From the NCBI RefSeq assembly GCF_905475395.1, contig NC_058337.1, positions 93,428,368-93,492,367 of the forward strand: DNA of 64,000 bases. Reading direction: 5' to 3'. The DNA comes from Chrysoperla carnea (Eukaryota; Arthropoda; Insecta; Neuroptera; Chrysopidae). Shown here piece by piece: positions 24,901-39,900 of this stretch (the stretch's first letter is position 1; each line of letters starts with the position of its first letter). The notes under the pieces were generated by a model. The model saw only the letters and a list, made by a program, of their open reading frames with translations, was not told the DNA's origin and made no database searches. The translations under genes and the position numbers were made by a program.

Positions 24901-27900
24901 CTCCATTTACCTAATAATTTTAAATAAATTTTAGCTTTGTACGTTGTAGGTAGAAATAATTCAAATTCTTTTAACTAGATTCATCAACGTTTCAGGAATA
25001 AATCAGATTTAATGATAAAATTCTTATTAAAATCATTTTATCATTTCTACAACAAAATCGCTTATCAAATTGGAAATCAAATGCGTAAGAAATAGTCCAA
25101 AATTAATATAAAATAGCGTACTACGATTGTTAATAAAAGTCTATTCGAAAAATTGTCAAGTGTGAGCTCAACTACAGCACATATGGTCCAGATATTTAAA
25201 TCATTCTGTAAAAATTTATAAAACATCGTGTTATTTTTAATAAAATAAACACCTAGGTCTAATTTCGTTTTTTTTTTAAACCATATTTTCAGAACTGTAT
25301 AATTTTAGGTATTGAAGTCTTATACTTTAAATTTTGTTGTTGTATATACAACCTGAAAAATAAAATCGAATTCATGAATGGTAATTCGTGTTATTTCAAG
25401 TACTTTTGTCTGCTAAACGGTGACAATTTCTATAGAATGTTGGCAAACCAGCCTTTTTTAATTTGAAGACATTTTAATAGTGAATCCCTCGATTATTTTA
25501 AAGATCAATATGATTATTTATTTTGAATCCGAAATTTACGTTCCCCCACAGAGGCAGTGATTAAACTGGTCAAAAATACTTGGACAAGTGTTACAACAGA
25601 CCACTGAATGGACCAAGTATTTTTTCGAAAAACTTAAAAAATGTTGGATACCAAAATATTTTTTCCCCAAGAAATTCTCCAAATTCAAAAAATATCCCTA
25701 AATTTAGGGGGAATCCCCTAAGTTAGCAACACTGCAGTGGGACATTTTTTTCAAATTGTTTCTAGATTATGATTATGATTGTCTGCGCAATTAATAAAGT
25801 AATAAGTGATTTCATAAATCCTAACTGATACGTAGAAACAGTAAAAAAAAAACTTTACCACGGTATCACCATGTTTGTATGGTCATAATATTGTTTTAAG
25901 GTCCGATTAAGAGACGCCTTTGATAGTTTGATTGGGAAGTTCATTAAACAATGTTTGGTTTTAACAGGGCAGAAGGCGAACAAGTGAAATACCTACTCAA
26001 TTAAAGTAATTAGTTTCTATCATATTAGTAAAAAATTACCAATTAATAGCCAAACAAATTAACATGTAAACTACTTAATTTCTAAGACTGTTTTTAATAA
26101 TAATGTTAAATAAAATTAAATCAAATTTTCTTAAACAATTGAGGCGGATTCCTTGAAATAGAATAACTTTTTATGCAAATGCAGGTAATTAAAAATACTC
26201 CGTTCTTTTTGTATTATATTATGTGGGTGTTGCACGCAAGCATATTTGTAAAACTGATAACATATGCTTCCTGACCAAAAACTACACACGCAAATCCGGT
26301 TCATATTTTACTATATATACAAGGTGGTCCGCTAGCAATCAATTGGTGAAAATCAGTGTATTTAATTATTAAACTAGTATTATTGTGATACATGAAAGAT
26401 TGCAAGAACTCAACGTTAAACATTATACAGAAACGGATTAATCAAATAATTGTTTGTTAGTTATTGGCGGCGTAATTAATCAAACATGGAAAGAGTCGAG
26501 AAAAATCAAAGCCGGACAGAAGATTAAATTTTCGATCTTTTTTTTTTTGTTCAAAAACATTTTATTCTTCGAAAAAATATAGGCAAAATATGAAACGAAT
26601 TCTAGACAATCGATTTAATATAACCGCTTTTATTTTGCAAACTAAAAATCCCACGGGCATGAAATATAAATCAAGTAAAAGAAAAAAACAACGCTTTAGT
26701 CCTAACATGCTGCTTAAAAGTGCCAATGAGTAAATAATGAATGAATAAAATTTAATTGAATATGAACTAGATTTGAGTATTTTCAATTTTAAGGGGTTAA
26801 TTTCCTTTAAGTTCAGAATTTAGTAAACAAATTTAATTTAATTTTAAAAAAAATGTTTTAATAAATTTGACAATCTGAGGGAATCAAATGAAAACATCTG
26901 AAAGAAATATGAGACATACTTTTCAAGAACCATTAGATGTAATGACGAATTTTGGTTTATTGTAGATTTTGGAACACTGTAAAACATTCGTCGTTTGTTT
27001 CACATCAAATGAAAGATATGATAATAGCTCAATTTAAGGCGTTTACAGGTCTTACCAGAACACGAGATGAAGGCACATGTTCGCATGTAACCATTGTTAA
27101 CGTGTGTTAGGCATAAAGACGCAGTAAAATCTCCTGACGAATCAATGCTCAATACGACTTTTGGTGCGACAAACAGAGAACAAGCCAATCAAGAAAATGA
27201 TGATTCAGATAAACTCTAAGGCTACTTTCTCATGCAATTCTCTTTTTTTCTACTTAAAAATAATTTTAGTTTTTAACTTTAATAATAAATTGTTTTAGTA
27301 GATTGAAGGCACATCGAGTTTAACGGAAAAATATATGCTAGTAATTTTTTTATTACATTTTTAAACTTTATGTACGGGACCCATTAAACTTGAAAATAGT
27401 CGAATCAGTTCATACAGAGATAAGGACCTTTGACCCAAAATATCTCAAAAAGTGTTAAATACACAACTATACACCCATTGAAAATTTTATGAGCATGTTT
27501 TGCATAATTATTCTAATAGCCCAGCTCGTAAATTTGATTCAATGATATTGTTGTAAATGTGTAATAATATTATGCACAAAGTACATTTTTATTACATCTA
27601 GAAGAAAAATATAAAAAAAGAAATGCTTATCAGATGTGAATCACGTTTAGTTACCGAGTGTTCTGTAATATTAAGCCATGTAACATACTGGTGATTTTTC
27701 ATATGGTTGTTTTTTGTGTGGTTGTAATATTTATTATGGTCCGATATAACATTAATTTATGATTTTGTTATGTAAAGCAAAAGGATTTGTTCGGCCACAT
27801 TGCTAATGTTTATGAATGTTTCAATAGATACTTCAAAAATTAAAACTTATCAAAAACTGGCTGACATTATTTTCTGACAGGATGAAAAATAATCTTAATA

Positions 27901-30900
27901 CTGTCGAGTCAAACTAAATATTGTGTATCAAACCTTCAACAAAACCAAAACACATTAAAAAAATAGTCAAATTTGCTGCATTATTTATAAAATAGGCAAT
28001 GAAATAAAATTTTCTCGAAAAAATTTTGGGGAGTTGTCAACTAGAATTTTTCCAAATGCATTTAGGGAAACCAAGTAAAATAGCTTGTCGTCAAATATTA
28101 TTTGCATTAAATTTTAAAGTACTTAGAACGTTTTTTGGAAATTTCCGTTTACCATTTTGACTAGAAAAGGTGTCTTAAATAATGTATTCATCTTTTTTAT
28201 TATCAATTTTATTAACATTGTTCTTTGATATAAAACCTTGATACGGAATCTTAATAATATTTGATAATATTTTAAATTCGTAGTTTAGGTGCTTTTATTA
28301 TACTTCAAGTTAACTATACAAGGGTTTGTGTTGACATAAATTAAATGTAATAAGCTGATATCTAGGAAAAACCCAGCATAGAGCAATAATTTATTGTAAA
28401 AATGATGATACAATATTGTACCTATACATGAAATTTATAAAAAAAATTATTTTGATCTCCTGTGGAGTGTTTTATTTTTTTTTAGTTTTTTATTCGTGAT
28501 AAAAATAAATAATCTAAAAATAGGATTAAAAATTGTTTTTAAAGTTGTATTTTTTATACGCGATAACAATTTCTGCATTTTTTCTAGAACCTTGAATTTG
28601 TATTGTATTATAAAAACAAACATTTAAATATGCGTTTTCTTAAACGGTTCAAGAAAAAATATGCCTGCATTGATATTGATTTGCAACAAAATAATAAACT
28701 GATCAATTCACTGTAATCTCAAATTTTGAACATCTTTCTAGATATCCAACGATCCGTTATATCTTATTCTCTTTTATTTTGATAGAATATTCGAAAACGA
28801 TTTAAAATTTGGTGGTTCAAGGATTGGAGTAATTTGAGTATTTTTGCTCCTAAAAAAAGAATACCAAGTATCCCATTATACAGACTGGCATACAATTGAA
28901 ATATAATAATAGCATTACCCGTTTGCTCACTGGTTTAAAGTATTAGATTAATTGGAGCTTCCCTTGAACGAAATTCTAGATCTGCACCTCAGTGCACCTC
29001 AGCAAAATATATCAAGTGTCCCATTAAAAAAAAAAAAAAAAACGAAAATTTCTTTGGGTCACAAGATCTTTTAAAAATCGACTCATAACTATAATAAGAG
29101 ATAAAGGAAATTTTAAATTAGAAAGTTATTCTTTATAAAATCACATACAAGTTCAAATTTTGTTAAAGAGTAACTTTAAATAACATTTATATCCAAGCTT
29201 GTCATATTATAAGAAAACCAGTAACTGTTTTTGAATTAGACTCCCACATAGCTATAGCTTACTATTACGATTACGAAAAAAATGTTTGCACCAAAAGTAC
29301 ATAGACTAAGGAAAAAACATTGTTAATATTCAAAAAGTAGGTCTACTTAATTCTAACTTAACAGAAGAGAAAAATGAAATTCTGAATTGAAGCCATCGAA
29401 TGTGACAACAGACCTGTTTCTGATTTGCAAATTATAATAGAACATTTTTCGTTTTGCATTATAAAAACTCTATTTTATAATAAATTATTTATGGATTTAA
29501 AAATTGCTTAATCATGTTACAAAAATATTTAAATTATATTGATTATTTTTCCTTTTATTAAAATGAAAAATTAATACTAAATTCATCTATTCATCGTTAA
29601 TAAACCTTTATGAAAACATGTTCTTTTACTATTAATAAATTACCAATAGAATTGAAATCAGGTTGTCAAAATATAAGTTTATTTAGAAATGATATATAAA
29701 GTTATATGTTTCACGAAAATATACCAACGTTTGCAATATCACTCGAAGCTGAGGTAGTTATGATCCTAATTGGCCGATCAATAATTTCCTGATTAGGTAA
29801 ATTGTTGTGTGGTTGTATACCTAGGTAAATCCTTCAATTTCAGGTACTTAAGATAAAGTTTTTTATTTTTGGCGAGATTACGCACATAATTCAAGTGAAA
29901 AATACATTATTCAAGCAAAATTTAGTGCGCTTGCTATGTAATATACAACAATTTTTCAGATAAAAAATTTTTTATTGAATTATATAAAGCATACAAACAA
30001 TTGTTTAAATTTTTTTTAAACTGAACTCAAATTTGACATCTCAACTTTGCTGACACCTTGAGAGCGAATCAAATGCTTTCAAATTCAATCTATTATAATA
30101 TTCGACTTTCCTGAAAGATTGAGTAATATTTATAAAATACTTACAGATATCAGCATTCCGCTCTGATCAAAATAATCAGCAACTGGCATTACATTCTTAT
30201 AAAAATTTTCGAGTTCCATTTTGGCTAAAGATAATACAACTTGACCTAGTTTTGCACCATAATCGATTTGACGTTCAAGAACTTTTTGTCTCCATGACAC
30301 TAATACCACTCCATTCATAACTTGTATCTAATTAAAAAAAATTATCAAAAAATTAAAATCGTGTTTTTTTTATGTAATTTCTTAAGAAGATTGAATTTAA
30401 AACTACATTCATTGCAGAAATAAAATTTTTCTTGTGAAGACAATACTTTTTGTGTTTCATATTAACTGAAATTGGTTTAAAGTTTTTGGATAGACTGAGC
30501 AACAACGGCTTAATTTATGCTATTTATTGAAATATAAGGTTAGATTAGAGTAGCTGTCCTAGGGAGAATAAACTTATCCCCATCCATTTCTCAATGAACC
30601 ATTTGAAGCTCCATTTAATAATGTCAAGGGTGCTTTAATGTCAACTGATTTGAGAGGACGTCGTAGAATGCCTGGCTTCTTCTGATGCAAAAGCTGGACA
30701 GTGAAAGAAAAGATGGTACATCTTTTCCTCGTCCTCCTCACTATCACGAGTACCACAACTACGTCGCTCCCATCATTTAAGGTTGGAATTTTTTAAGATC
30801 TCCTCATTCAAATCCGATTCAGTTTGTTAGAATTAGAATTTATATGGGCAAAAATAATAATAGATACTATAATCCCACAAAAAGGAATATAGTATCCATT

Positions 30901-33900
30901 AATATTAAAGGCTGGTGTCGGTGTACGAATATTTAGGCCTCCCACAAAATGAAATCCCATAATATAATAAAAAGAACAACAAGCCTTGTCTTGGCATTCA
31001 AAAATATTTAATTTGTAAAGTTTTTTAAATTTTGAGTGTTCGTTTAAGTAATAATAATAAATATTTTGGTAGAGTTTCCTAAAGTTTTGATCGCTTTTAC
31101 GAAAATACATTCAAACAGAAAAAAATAACGCGGAAAAACATCCTGTGAAACTGTCGGGAGACTGAAACATGGTCTTGGTCTAAAAATTGATCTTGATCTT
31201 GGGTCTCACATGACAAATTTTGACCTTGCAAGTCTAGACCAAGACCAAAACAGCAATACTAACACTGATTATGCTTAAATACTACTAGAGCGATAAAGTA
31301 TTATCGTCTTTATCGTCCCAGACTAGAATATACAAAAGAAACTTACCTTTTCAGAATATTCAACAACATCCCGCATGTTTCGCGGATAACCAGATATTAA
31401 ATAAGTTTTGGCATTTGGAGACATTTTCATTTCAAGCATTAATACTTCTGTTACCGTTTTACTAGATAATTGACCAAAATCTTGCATATCTTTAAAAAAA
31501 CAAAAATAAATATTAGATGTTGCAGCTTTGGCAATACAATAATATTTAATGTCAGGGTAAGTTTTTGGAATTTATGAGAATAAATTATTTCTCCTGTAAG
31601 CTTAAAAATAATTAATCTGAAGTGAACGTAAATTTTCCTTTAATGCAGGAAAAAAAGAGTCTAAGTTAAGTCACTTCGAAGTTTGTAAACTTTTAAAGAT
31701 ACGCAGAAGCATGCCCTTGTTATATTTCACTGTCCCATCCCATCGATTCTTTCAATATATCCACAATTTTTTTTTCTATTTCAATAATTCTTAGAAATTA
31801 AATTGTTTTCCAAACAGTCGCAAAGATTTTTTAATTTTTTTTGATTCGCATGTAGCATATATGAGTTTGTTCTTCAAAGCTGGGTATAGAACACAGCGCG
31901 CATGTTTTGCATTAATATTGGATATTCGTGCGAATCTATGAGCAGTATTTCCAAATGTACTACAGTTCGATGTGCTAGCCGAAGAACTCGAAAGAAAAAA
32001 CAAGTGTCCAATATTTTTTTTTAAATTTACCTTATCAATAAATGAATTGATACTTTTCCAATTTTCATAAAGATTTTATTTCTCCATAAATAATGAAAAA
32101 TTTCAAAAAGCTTACTACTGTATCTTTTGTTCTAAAGACTATATCCGATACGCTTCTTGCTTTTGTCTTTTTTAGATATATGTGGATAGGTATTTAGGTA
32201 TATGTCTCCTAGACGTTAATACGAAAAATTAACTAGCAGTTAAGTAATTCAACATCAAGAATAAATTAACATATAACTTGTATGTTTTCAAGTTTCGTTT
32301 TCGAAATATAGGAAAATTGTCTTTTTCAGTAACTATTGAAAAATGTACTTTAATATCTTCGAATTAGATTTTACTGATATAGTCACTCCAGTCAAAAAAA
32401 GAATGTCAAACCTCATAATTAAAGATAATAAGCTACAAATTTTTATAAACATTTACTTTGGCATTCTAAAAGTTTTCTCAAAAGCCTCCCTAGTAGCCTA
32501 GAAAATTTTAGATCAAATTAAAATTCTGCATTGTTTAATCCTCTGCAAATTTTGATAAAAAAATACTACCTCTGTTAACATAATAAAATCATACGTTGAT
32601 AATTTTTGCTGATTTCTAAAGGTTTTAGGTAAATCGCCTTTTTTGGTACAAGTGGTATGAAAAAATCAGCCTAATCCATCAACCTTTTCTTTCAGCCATT
32701 TTAACAGGGAGATAATTTCCTTATATGAAGTTTGTGCAGAGTTTTTTTTATAAATGTTTCTCACAAGCAATAAAAATACAATAAAAAAATTTGGTAATAA
32801 ACCATGCAACTAAAAATATTCATGCAAAAATCATTTATAAATAACCAAAAACTTATTATTACTTTTATTAAATAACTTTTCCCATCTAAAATATTGAAAA
32901 TTTAAAACCGATTTTTTAATTACGCAGTAAATTTTTTATCTCCTGTATGTGAAACGAACATTTATTATAAATGTTCTAATACATTTATTATATAGCTTTA
33001 ATACAGTTGGACTTAAAGCGGTTTTTTATCAACAACTAACTGCGGGGACTACTCGCTTTGCGGGGCAACATCCCCATTTTCATCCCTTCCTCCTAAATCC
33101 CCTTGCGTAGGGGTTACAGTTTTATATTTTACTTAGGTATATTTTTCCACTCCTCGAATGTTAAAAATAGATAAAACAATCATTGAAGCTGGTTTTATAT
33201 CTTATCAATATTTGAGCATAATCAATGCACAACTTTTTAAGTTTTTGAAGCACATCCCTTTCAATCCCTAATTCAATCCCTTACTCTACTATATTATGCA
33301 TGTATTATACATAAAAACCTTTTCTTGAATTAGAATACATCGCATCAAAATTCGTTGCGTAGTTAAAGATCTAGGCATGCATAGGGGTTAGGGACAGACA
33401 GGCGGAAGCTACTTTGTTTTATACTATGCATTGACATAATGTTTATAAATACAGGTCTGCTGTAGATTAGGTTAGGTTAGAGTGGCTGTCCTGGGGGGAG
33501 GTGACGCACTTAGACCATAGGGTCCGTTGTGATACCATAAAAGAGTTGGCCCATCCCCGGCCACTACTCCATGAACCATTTGGAACTGTTTAAGAACAGC
33601 AGGAGGGTTTTGACGTCGACTGACTTTAGGTCGGAGAGCTCGTCAAAGAGAGGTTGGCTCAAGTAAGTCCATCTCCTCATGACAAGAGCTGGGCAGTGAC
33701 AGAGAAGATGAGACATTGTTTCCTCTTCTTCACCACTGTGACAGCTCCTGCAGTAGTCGTGATACACTACCAGGCCCAAGCGTTCAGCATGCCTGCCGCC
33801 CAGCCAGTGTCCTGTGATAGCCGCCACAACTTTGCGAACAGAGGACCTTGGAAGTGATATAACAACTTCGAAACGCCTGTGCTTGTACTCAGACCATATT

Positions 33901-36900
33901 TGTCTTGTAGTACCACAAGTACGTTCATCCCTCCATCTAAGATTGGCCTTTTTCAAGATATCCTTTTTCAGGAGCAACTTGCAGTTCGCAAATAGAACTC
34001 CCGGCTATTTATTGATGCTTGTGTGCGGCAGCATTGTGCCATTTCTGGCAAGCTCGTCGGCTTCACAAAGGTCTGCTGTAAAAATCCAATTAAAAAATTT
34101 GTATTTTCAAGTCACTCCTCACTATCCATTTATTTGGAATAACTCTACTACTATTTCTAAATCAAAGAAAACATGATTATAACAACACAATTATAAAAAT
34201 TCAAAACATAAAAATCAAACTCAGTGAAATTCAACTCTGCTGTGGTTTTTTAAAAATCACACACGTTTCTCAATAACTATGTGTAGTTACCTTCAGTTGC
34301 TTTATTAGCTGATGTAATTACCGTCGGTTCTTGACCATCTAATAAAATAAAATAAATTTTCTTTGTTTAGATAAATTTTAGAAATTAATTTTCCAAAATA
34401 TATTATTACCTACTATGATATATATCATTACTCTGCCATTTTAAGGATATTGTGGTGCTAAATTCATTTAATTATTGTAATTTTATCATTGTATGTATTA
34501 AATAGTATCTTAAAATGTACATCAGGCCTGTAAACGAATCCTATACAATTTGTCATAACTACTTGATTTTGGTTTCTTGAGCTGAAAGATTTTGCCGATG
34601 TATTCAATGATTCAATGAAATTATCCTCACTATTTTGACGGTAATCTTATTAAATTTAATTTTGTAATTTTGTTATTAAAACAGCGCTTGAGCCTTCTTA
34701 CTTCAATTTTCAATTATCGCTTTAAATTTTACTATCGTTTAAAGAAAATTTAATGGTTTAACACACAGTTATTGAGAAAAAATAGGAAAATAATTGATAA
34801 AATTAGTTAACATACTCTTCAGAAAGGCAATATTAAACATAAAACCTAAGAAGTAAATTAAATACAAATTGAAAAATTAAACAGCATTTTTAAAATTATG
34901 AAAAAAAGAATCATTTTGCAAACAAATAGTATAATTTAATAGACAAAGTGCTTAATTAATTAGCAATAAACCCAACACCACAACATCCTTTAAATATCTT
35001 AGGAAATCCTTTTGCAATTCATTCCCCTGCCAAGGAATGAAATACAAATAAAAAAATTAATGGCCCATTATCCAGTAACACTTGAATTGTGCTAACGGAT
35101 GCAAACTTATGCTCACGTAACTATGTGAAAGGGAGAAATATTAGTCCTCCAATCTTGTAGAATTGCACAGATATAACAAAAAAAAAAAAAAATAAGTAGA
35201 AATCGATTCATTAGCGTCAACTTCAGAAGGTAGATAATTTCTCACTAAGAAGTTATTGGTGGAAGTAATTATTTTATAATTATTTTACATTATCAATTTT
35301 TTTAGAAAAAATTGTCTTTCTACCTAGAGCAGGCATGGGCGAGTTATTTTAAGTAGAAGTCACCATTGTTACAACTTTAATGTGTGTCTTTTTTTCCAAG
35401 TCCGCATTGCTCATAGAGGAGGAAGCGAGACGGATCCTCTTACTACGACTCTTCTACCTATCTCAATTTCTCTAATAGTAATGAGATAGGTAGAAAAAAA
35501 GTCTCTCTGTCTTATTCGTATTTTTTGTTGTCACTGGTTAAGTTGTCACTGTCTTACTCGTATTTTAGGTACAAAAGTCTGAAGGACTTCTCTTAGTCAC
35601 GTTTTCCCATGCCTGACCTACAGGATATATATAATAATACAGTCTCCTTCAACGTTGAAATGATGAAATTTATAAACTTCATAAAAATTTTTTCTTCCAA
35701 TGATTTTATTTTACAGAAATTCAAAGAACTTCAATAATTTTATTTTACAGAAATTCAAAGAACTTCAATGATTTAATTTTAGAGAAATTTCCATTAACCA
35801 TCGTCCTCCGCTCGTAATATGAAGCCACTGTCGTTTTAGCTCGGAGAACCCCCAGGAATGATATTTATACCTCCTAAGATATGTATGGTATCTACACTTT
35901 TTACATTCCTATAAAGAGGTCAGAGAAATCAAGGAAGGATTCATTCTAGCTTTGGCTTCGTTCGTAATATGGATGAGATTTCCGAATAATAATAAATACC
36001 CTAAGGGCAATAAAAGTGGAAAAACGATCAAAAGGACCATTATAAAGTGTAAGATAATATTCGATATCAAAAGAGTGTATCTTAAGGTGTTAATTTTTGG
36101 ATTAGACACACTAATCATTAAAAAACTAATAAATTTCAAAATAAATTTAACACATTAACAATATTCAATAATAAAATAATGTCAATATAACATTGAATAT
36201 TCCGTATTGTATTTGTATACATAAAAACTTCGTATAACGCATAATTTCTACCTAGAAAGGTTATGTAAATACAGATAATGACATAACATTACATAACCTT
36301 GATTTTATTCAATGATATATAAAAAATTGTAAACAGTTATTTATTAATTATGGAGAAAAATATGTTTTTATTATGAAACTAAATTTTTACATTTATTTCA
36401 AATTTTTATGTACATTTATATCAGAGTCAAAGTGAGTCAAAGTATCTCATTCATGATACTTTTAATAGCTTTTGCTATCACAACACATTAAACCTCTTAA
36501 TATATGTGGGATAGACTGTAAACTTCAATAAAAACGCTCGTTACGTATTTTCTTTTGAACAAATAGAAAGAAACGAAAAAAGTACACAGAAGTCGGAACT
36601 CATACCCGACTCTTCTAGATATCCGAAGCCTTTAGGGTGATATTGATACTCTATACTAATCGTTGGTACAAAGGAACAATTAATATTTTATGAGAACCGT
36701 TTAGCCAACTCAAATTAAAGGTAGCCTCTTCGTGTTTTTATACTATTTGTAAGTTGAGCATGTATTGTATAATATTATATATTTTTAAACCCACTAATTT
36801 TGGGTCATTCTTTTCAGCTGTGATGCCAGTTTTTCGATAGTTATCACTTCCACATTCTTGAAACCCGTTAGAGCTAGGTTAATTTTGATTACAAATTTGA

Positions 36901-39900
36901 AAACTATGACCCAAATTTAGTAGGATTACCTATACTTGGTTTATCAAAATTGCCAATATGGTACTTTTTGATATCTTGTAATGAACAGCGAATATATTAA
37001 TAATAACTTCAATTTTAATCCAATTTTGTTCGTATTACTCTGTATTATTTTGGAGATTAATCAGTTCCTTATGCAAAATAGCCCAGTATCATTTAAGAGA
37101 TTAATGAGTTCCTTGTTTTGATCGGAAACGTAGAGAAAAACAATACTTTAATTTGATACTCTATCATTTGAATAAATTTAAAAAGTTTATCAATTAAATG
37201 GCAATTAAATGTAACAGACTCTTAAAGGTAAAATGACACGATTTTGGCGACTCCCCCCCTCCAATTATGCCTTAACTCTTATCTTAAATACTATCAGTAT
37301 ACGAATTTTCATCAAAATCGTTAGAGCCGATCCCGATATGTATAAAGCGCAACCTAAATACTAGCCACCGACCGACTACTTTTAAGTAATTAAAAAAGTG
37401 TGCCAAATTTTGCAACTTCATATCAAAACTGCCAGTGCATAAGTAAATCTAAAGCTTCAAACATTAAAGTATGCTATAAATATGGTACCAAAATATTAAA
37501 ACAATAAACTGGAGGACATGCTTCAACCTTGAACATCTAAATTTTTTTAAAATTTGGAGCTAATAAAAGTAAAAGTTTAGTTTGGATGAGTAATAAGTAG
37601 TAGGTAAGTACTTATTTCAATTACTACCAATTACTATGAGTGACGTCAAAAGTTTATGAAAATAATATTATAATTATAAATTTACATATTGATTATATAC
37701 AAAAATTTATAGTTTTATACTTCGTTATTATAGGTCTTTTATTCATTTTTCGAAGGCCAAAGTTAGAATCTAGCATTCCATAAAATGCTTCGATATGAGT
37801 TTATTCGGTATGAGCTTCGGTTATTTATTTTGAAATAAGACAGCACCAAACGGAAATTGTAAAGAAATAAACGACTTAAAGAATAATTTTTTACTTTATT
37901 ATATTATAAATATAATAAAGTATTGTGATCGAAAAAAAAATCGATATCGGGGTTTCAACGGAAATACACGTGTTGAGGGTCCCTGATTCCAAAAAAGTGG
38001 TTTTTAAAAAACGTTGCTCCCGTCGGTATATCGGATATGTCGGTATGTCGGTATGTCTGTTACCAAGCTGGAGCCTTCAATTTTCAACCGATTTTTCTCA
38101 AACTCGGTACATAGGTTCAGTTTGGTCATAATTCCAGATGATTTTTTCATTTTTTCCCTAAGTCTTTTTTCAAGGGTACTTCCCTCTAGGCCAAAACAGG
38201 ATTTTTGGGGTTTTCTCAAAAACGGCTCTAACGATTTCGATTAAACTAGGCACAAGGCTACACCTTAAGGTGTTCCTAGGATTGGTATAAGTCACATATC
38301 CGGGAAAATTCGAGAAGGCCCACACCCTAGGGAAACTCATTACTTGTTTTTAAATAATTCTTACAATTGGCTGCTTTCAATAAAAATATTACAAGAATAA
38401 TCAATTTTATAATATAATAAAGTCTTGTCCGATGTTTCGGACCGTTTATTAACATTTTAATTGTGTTTCTATTTGACTCGAAAACAAAACATATAGGCAG
38501 TTGATCCTGATACAAATTTAAAAATTAGCCGAAAATCTTATCTACAAAGATCTTTTGTTAAGGCCTGAGCCTGACTCATCCTAAAACATCAACAAAATTC
38601 AGATGCCTTTTAACAATATTATTTCAGTAGTATACTTTTAATTGCTAGGATAAGTCGCGATCAAATTACAAATCGAAAAAAAAAATTGCTTATAATCATT
38701 ATGTTTTGAAGTAACCGTGACAAATCATTTTCGAAGTAAGCTAGAAAATGTGGTTTAGAGGACTATCAACAATTGATGTGCGTTGTATCAAATCAATTGT
38801 TCAGAATCAGATCAGAATCCCGATCGATTTTGCGGAAGTTTTTTTTATAAATTTTTTGTATTAAGTTATCCTACAAACTTTCCACTTATCGATTAAAATG
38901 ATCCACTCTGTATATAGTTTTATGAAAAGTCTAGATACAACATCAAATAGTAGATTCTTTGGTTTGCCCGCAATTCACATACGTTCATTATAGGTATTGG
39001 TATTGTAATAAACGTAAGTATTTAACATGTTATTCATAAATTTGTTTGCATTATAAAACATATAAAATTGATTTTTACGTTTTTTATTTTATTTTTCCAG
39101 TAGTTTCATTATAATAATCATTAATACATCATATAGACACCACATACGTACACGTAAATAATAAAGTCACATGAGTCACTAATAACGTTCATTTTAGTAT
39201 TATTTGTCGTCATTTTAATTTATCTATTTTATAATATTATAGTTTTTAATATATCGTAATATTGAAGTCCTCTCAAGACATCGCAAATTAAAAATAAAAA
39301 TTTGACTATAATTTCGTTCAGAATTATCAAAAGAACTGTCGTAATTTTAGATATCAGTATGTCCTCGAAAAATGATCCAATCTTGACGTTGTACAGTTCA
39401 ATTCAAAACATGCACTTTCGACTTTTTAAAAAATTTAGATCTTCAAGAGTAAAATAAAACTACCTATCAATGATCTCAAAGTTTAGAAGATTTTATTTTT
39501 TTTAATATGCTTCCCCAAAATAAATGGTGTTTTCCAATACTTATTTCAGATATAATACCACGCTCTAGATATAATACCACTCTATCGTTTGTGCCCTTTG
39601 CATCCGTTGCTATTTTCAATTTCTTCAAGTTTATCAATTACTTCGATCTTCGAACACTCAAATAAAATTGAATACTAAATAATGTGCTATCTTACATCTA
39701 ACAAAATTATATGTTTTAAAGATCATACTGTGTCATAGCTGGTAAGAGATAGAAGGATAAATAAAATGTTTTTCTTCTTATAAAAAATGCTAACATTTTT
39801 AACACGCTTTTATTAGTTTGATATGTATATATGTAACTGAATATTTGAAAGTGATTTTCACTCACTTCAAAACGTCGGATTGAATTGAAACTTCGCCTGC

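Noticed and set aside
30808..31110. 100-codon minus-strand frame in intron 5
   Set aside because: The composition is that of AT-rich DNA (Ile, Asn, Tyr, Lys), no acceptor/donor pair fits the host-gene phase, and it begins at a LINE border.
33654..34176. Plus-strand frames opposite the LINE
   Set aside because: They are shadows of the minus-strand LINE coding region.
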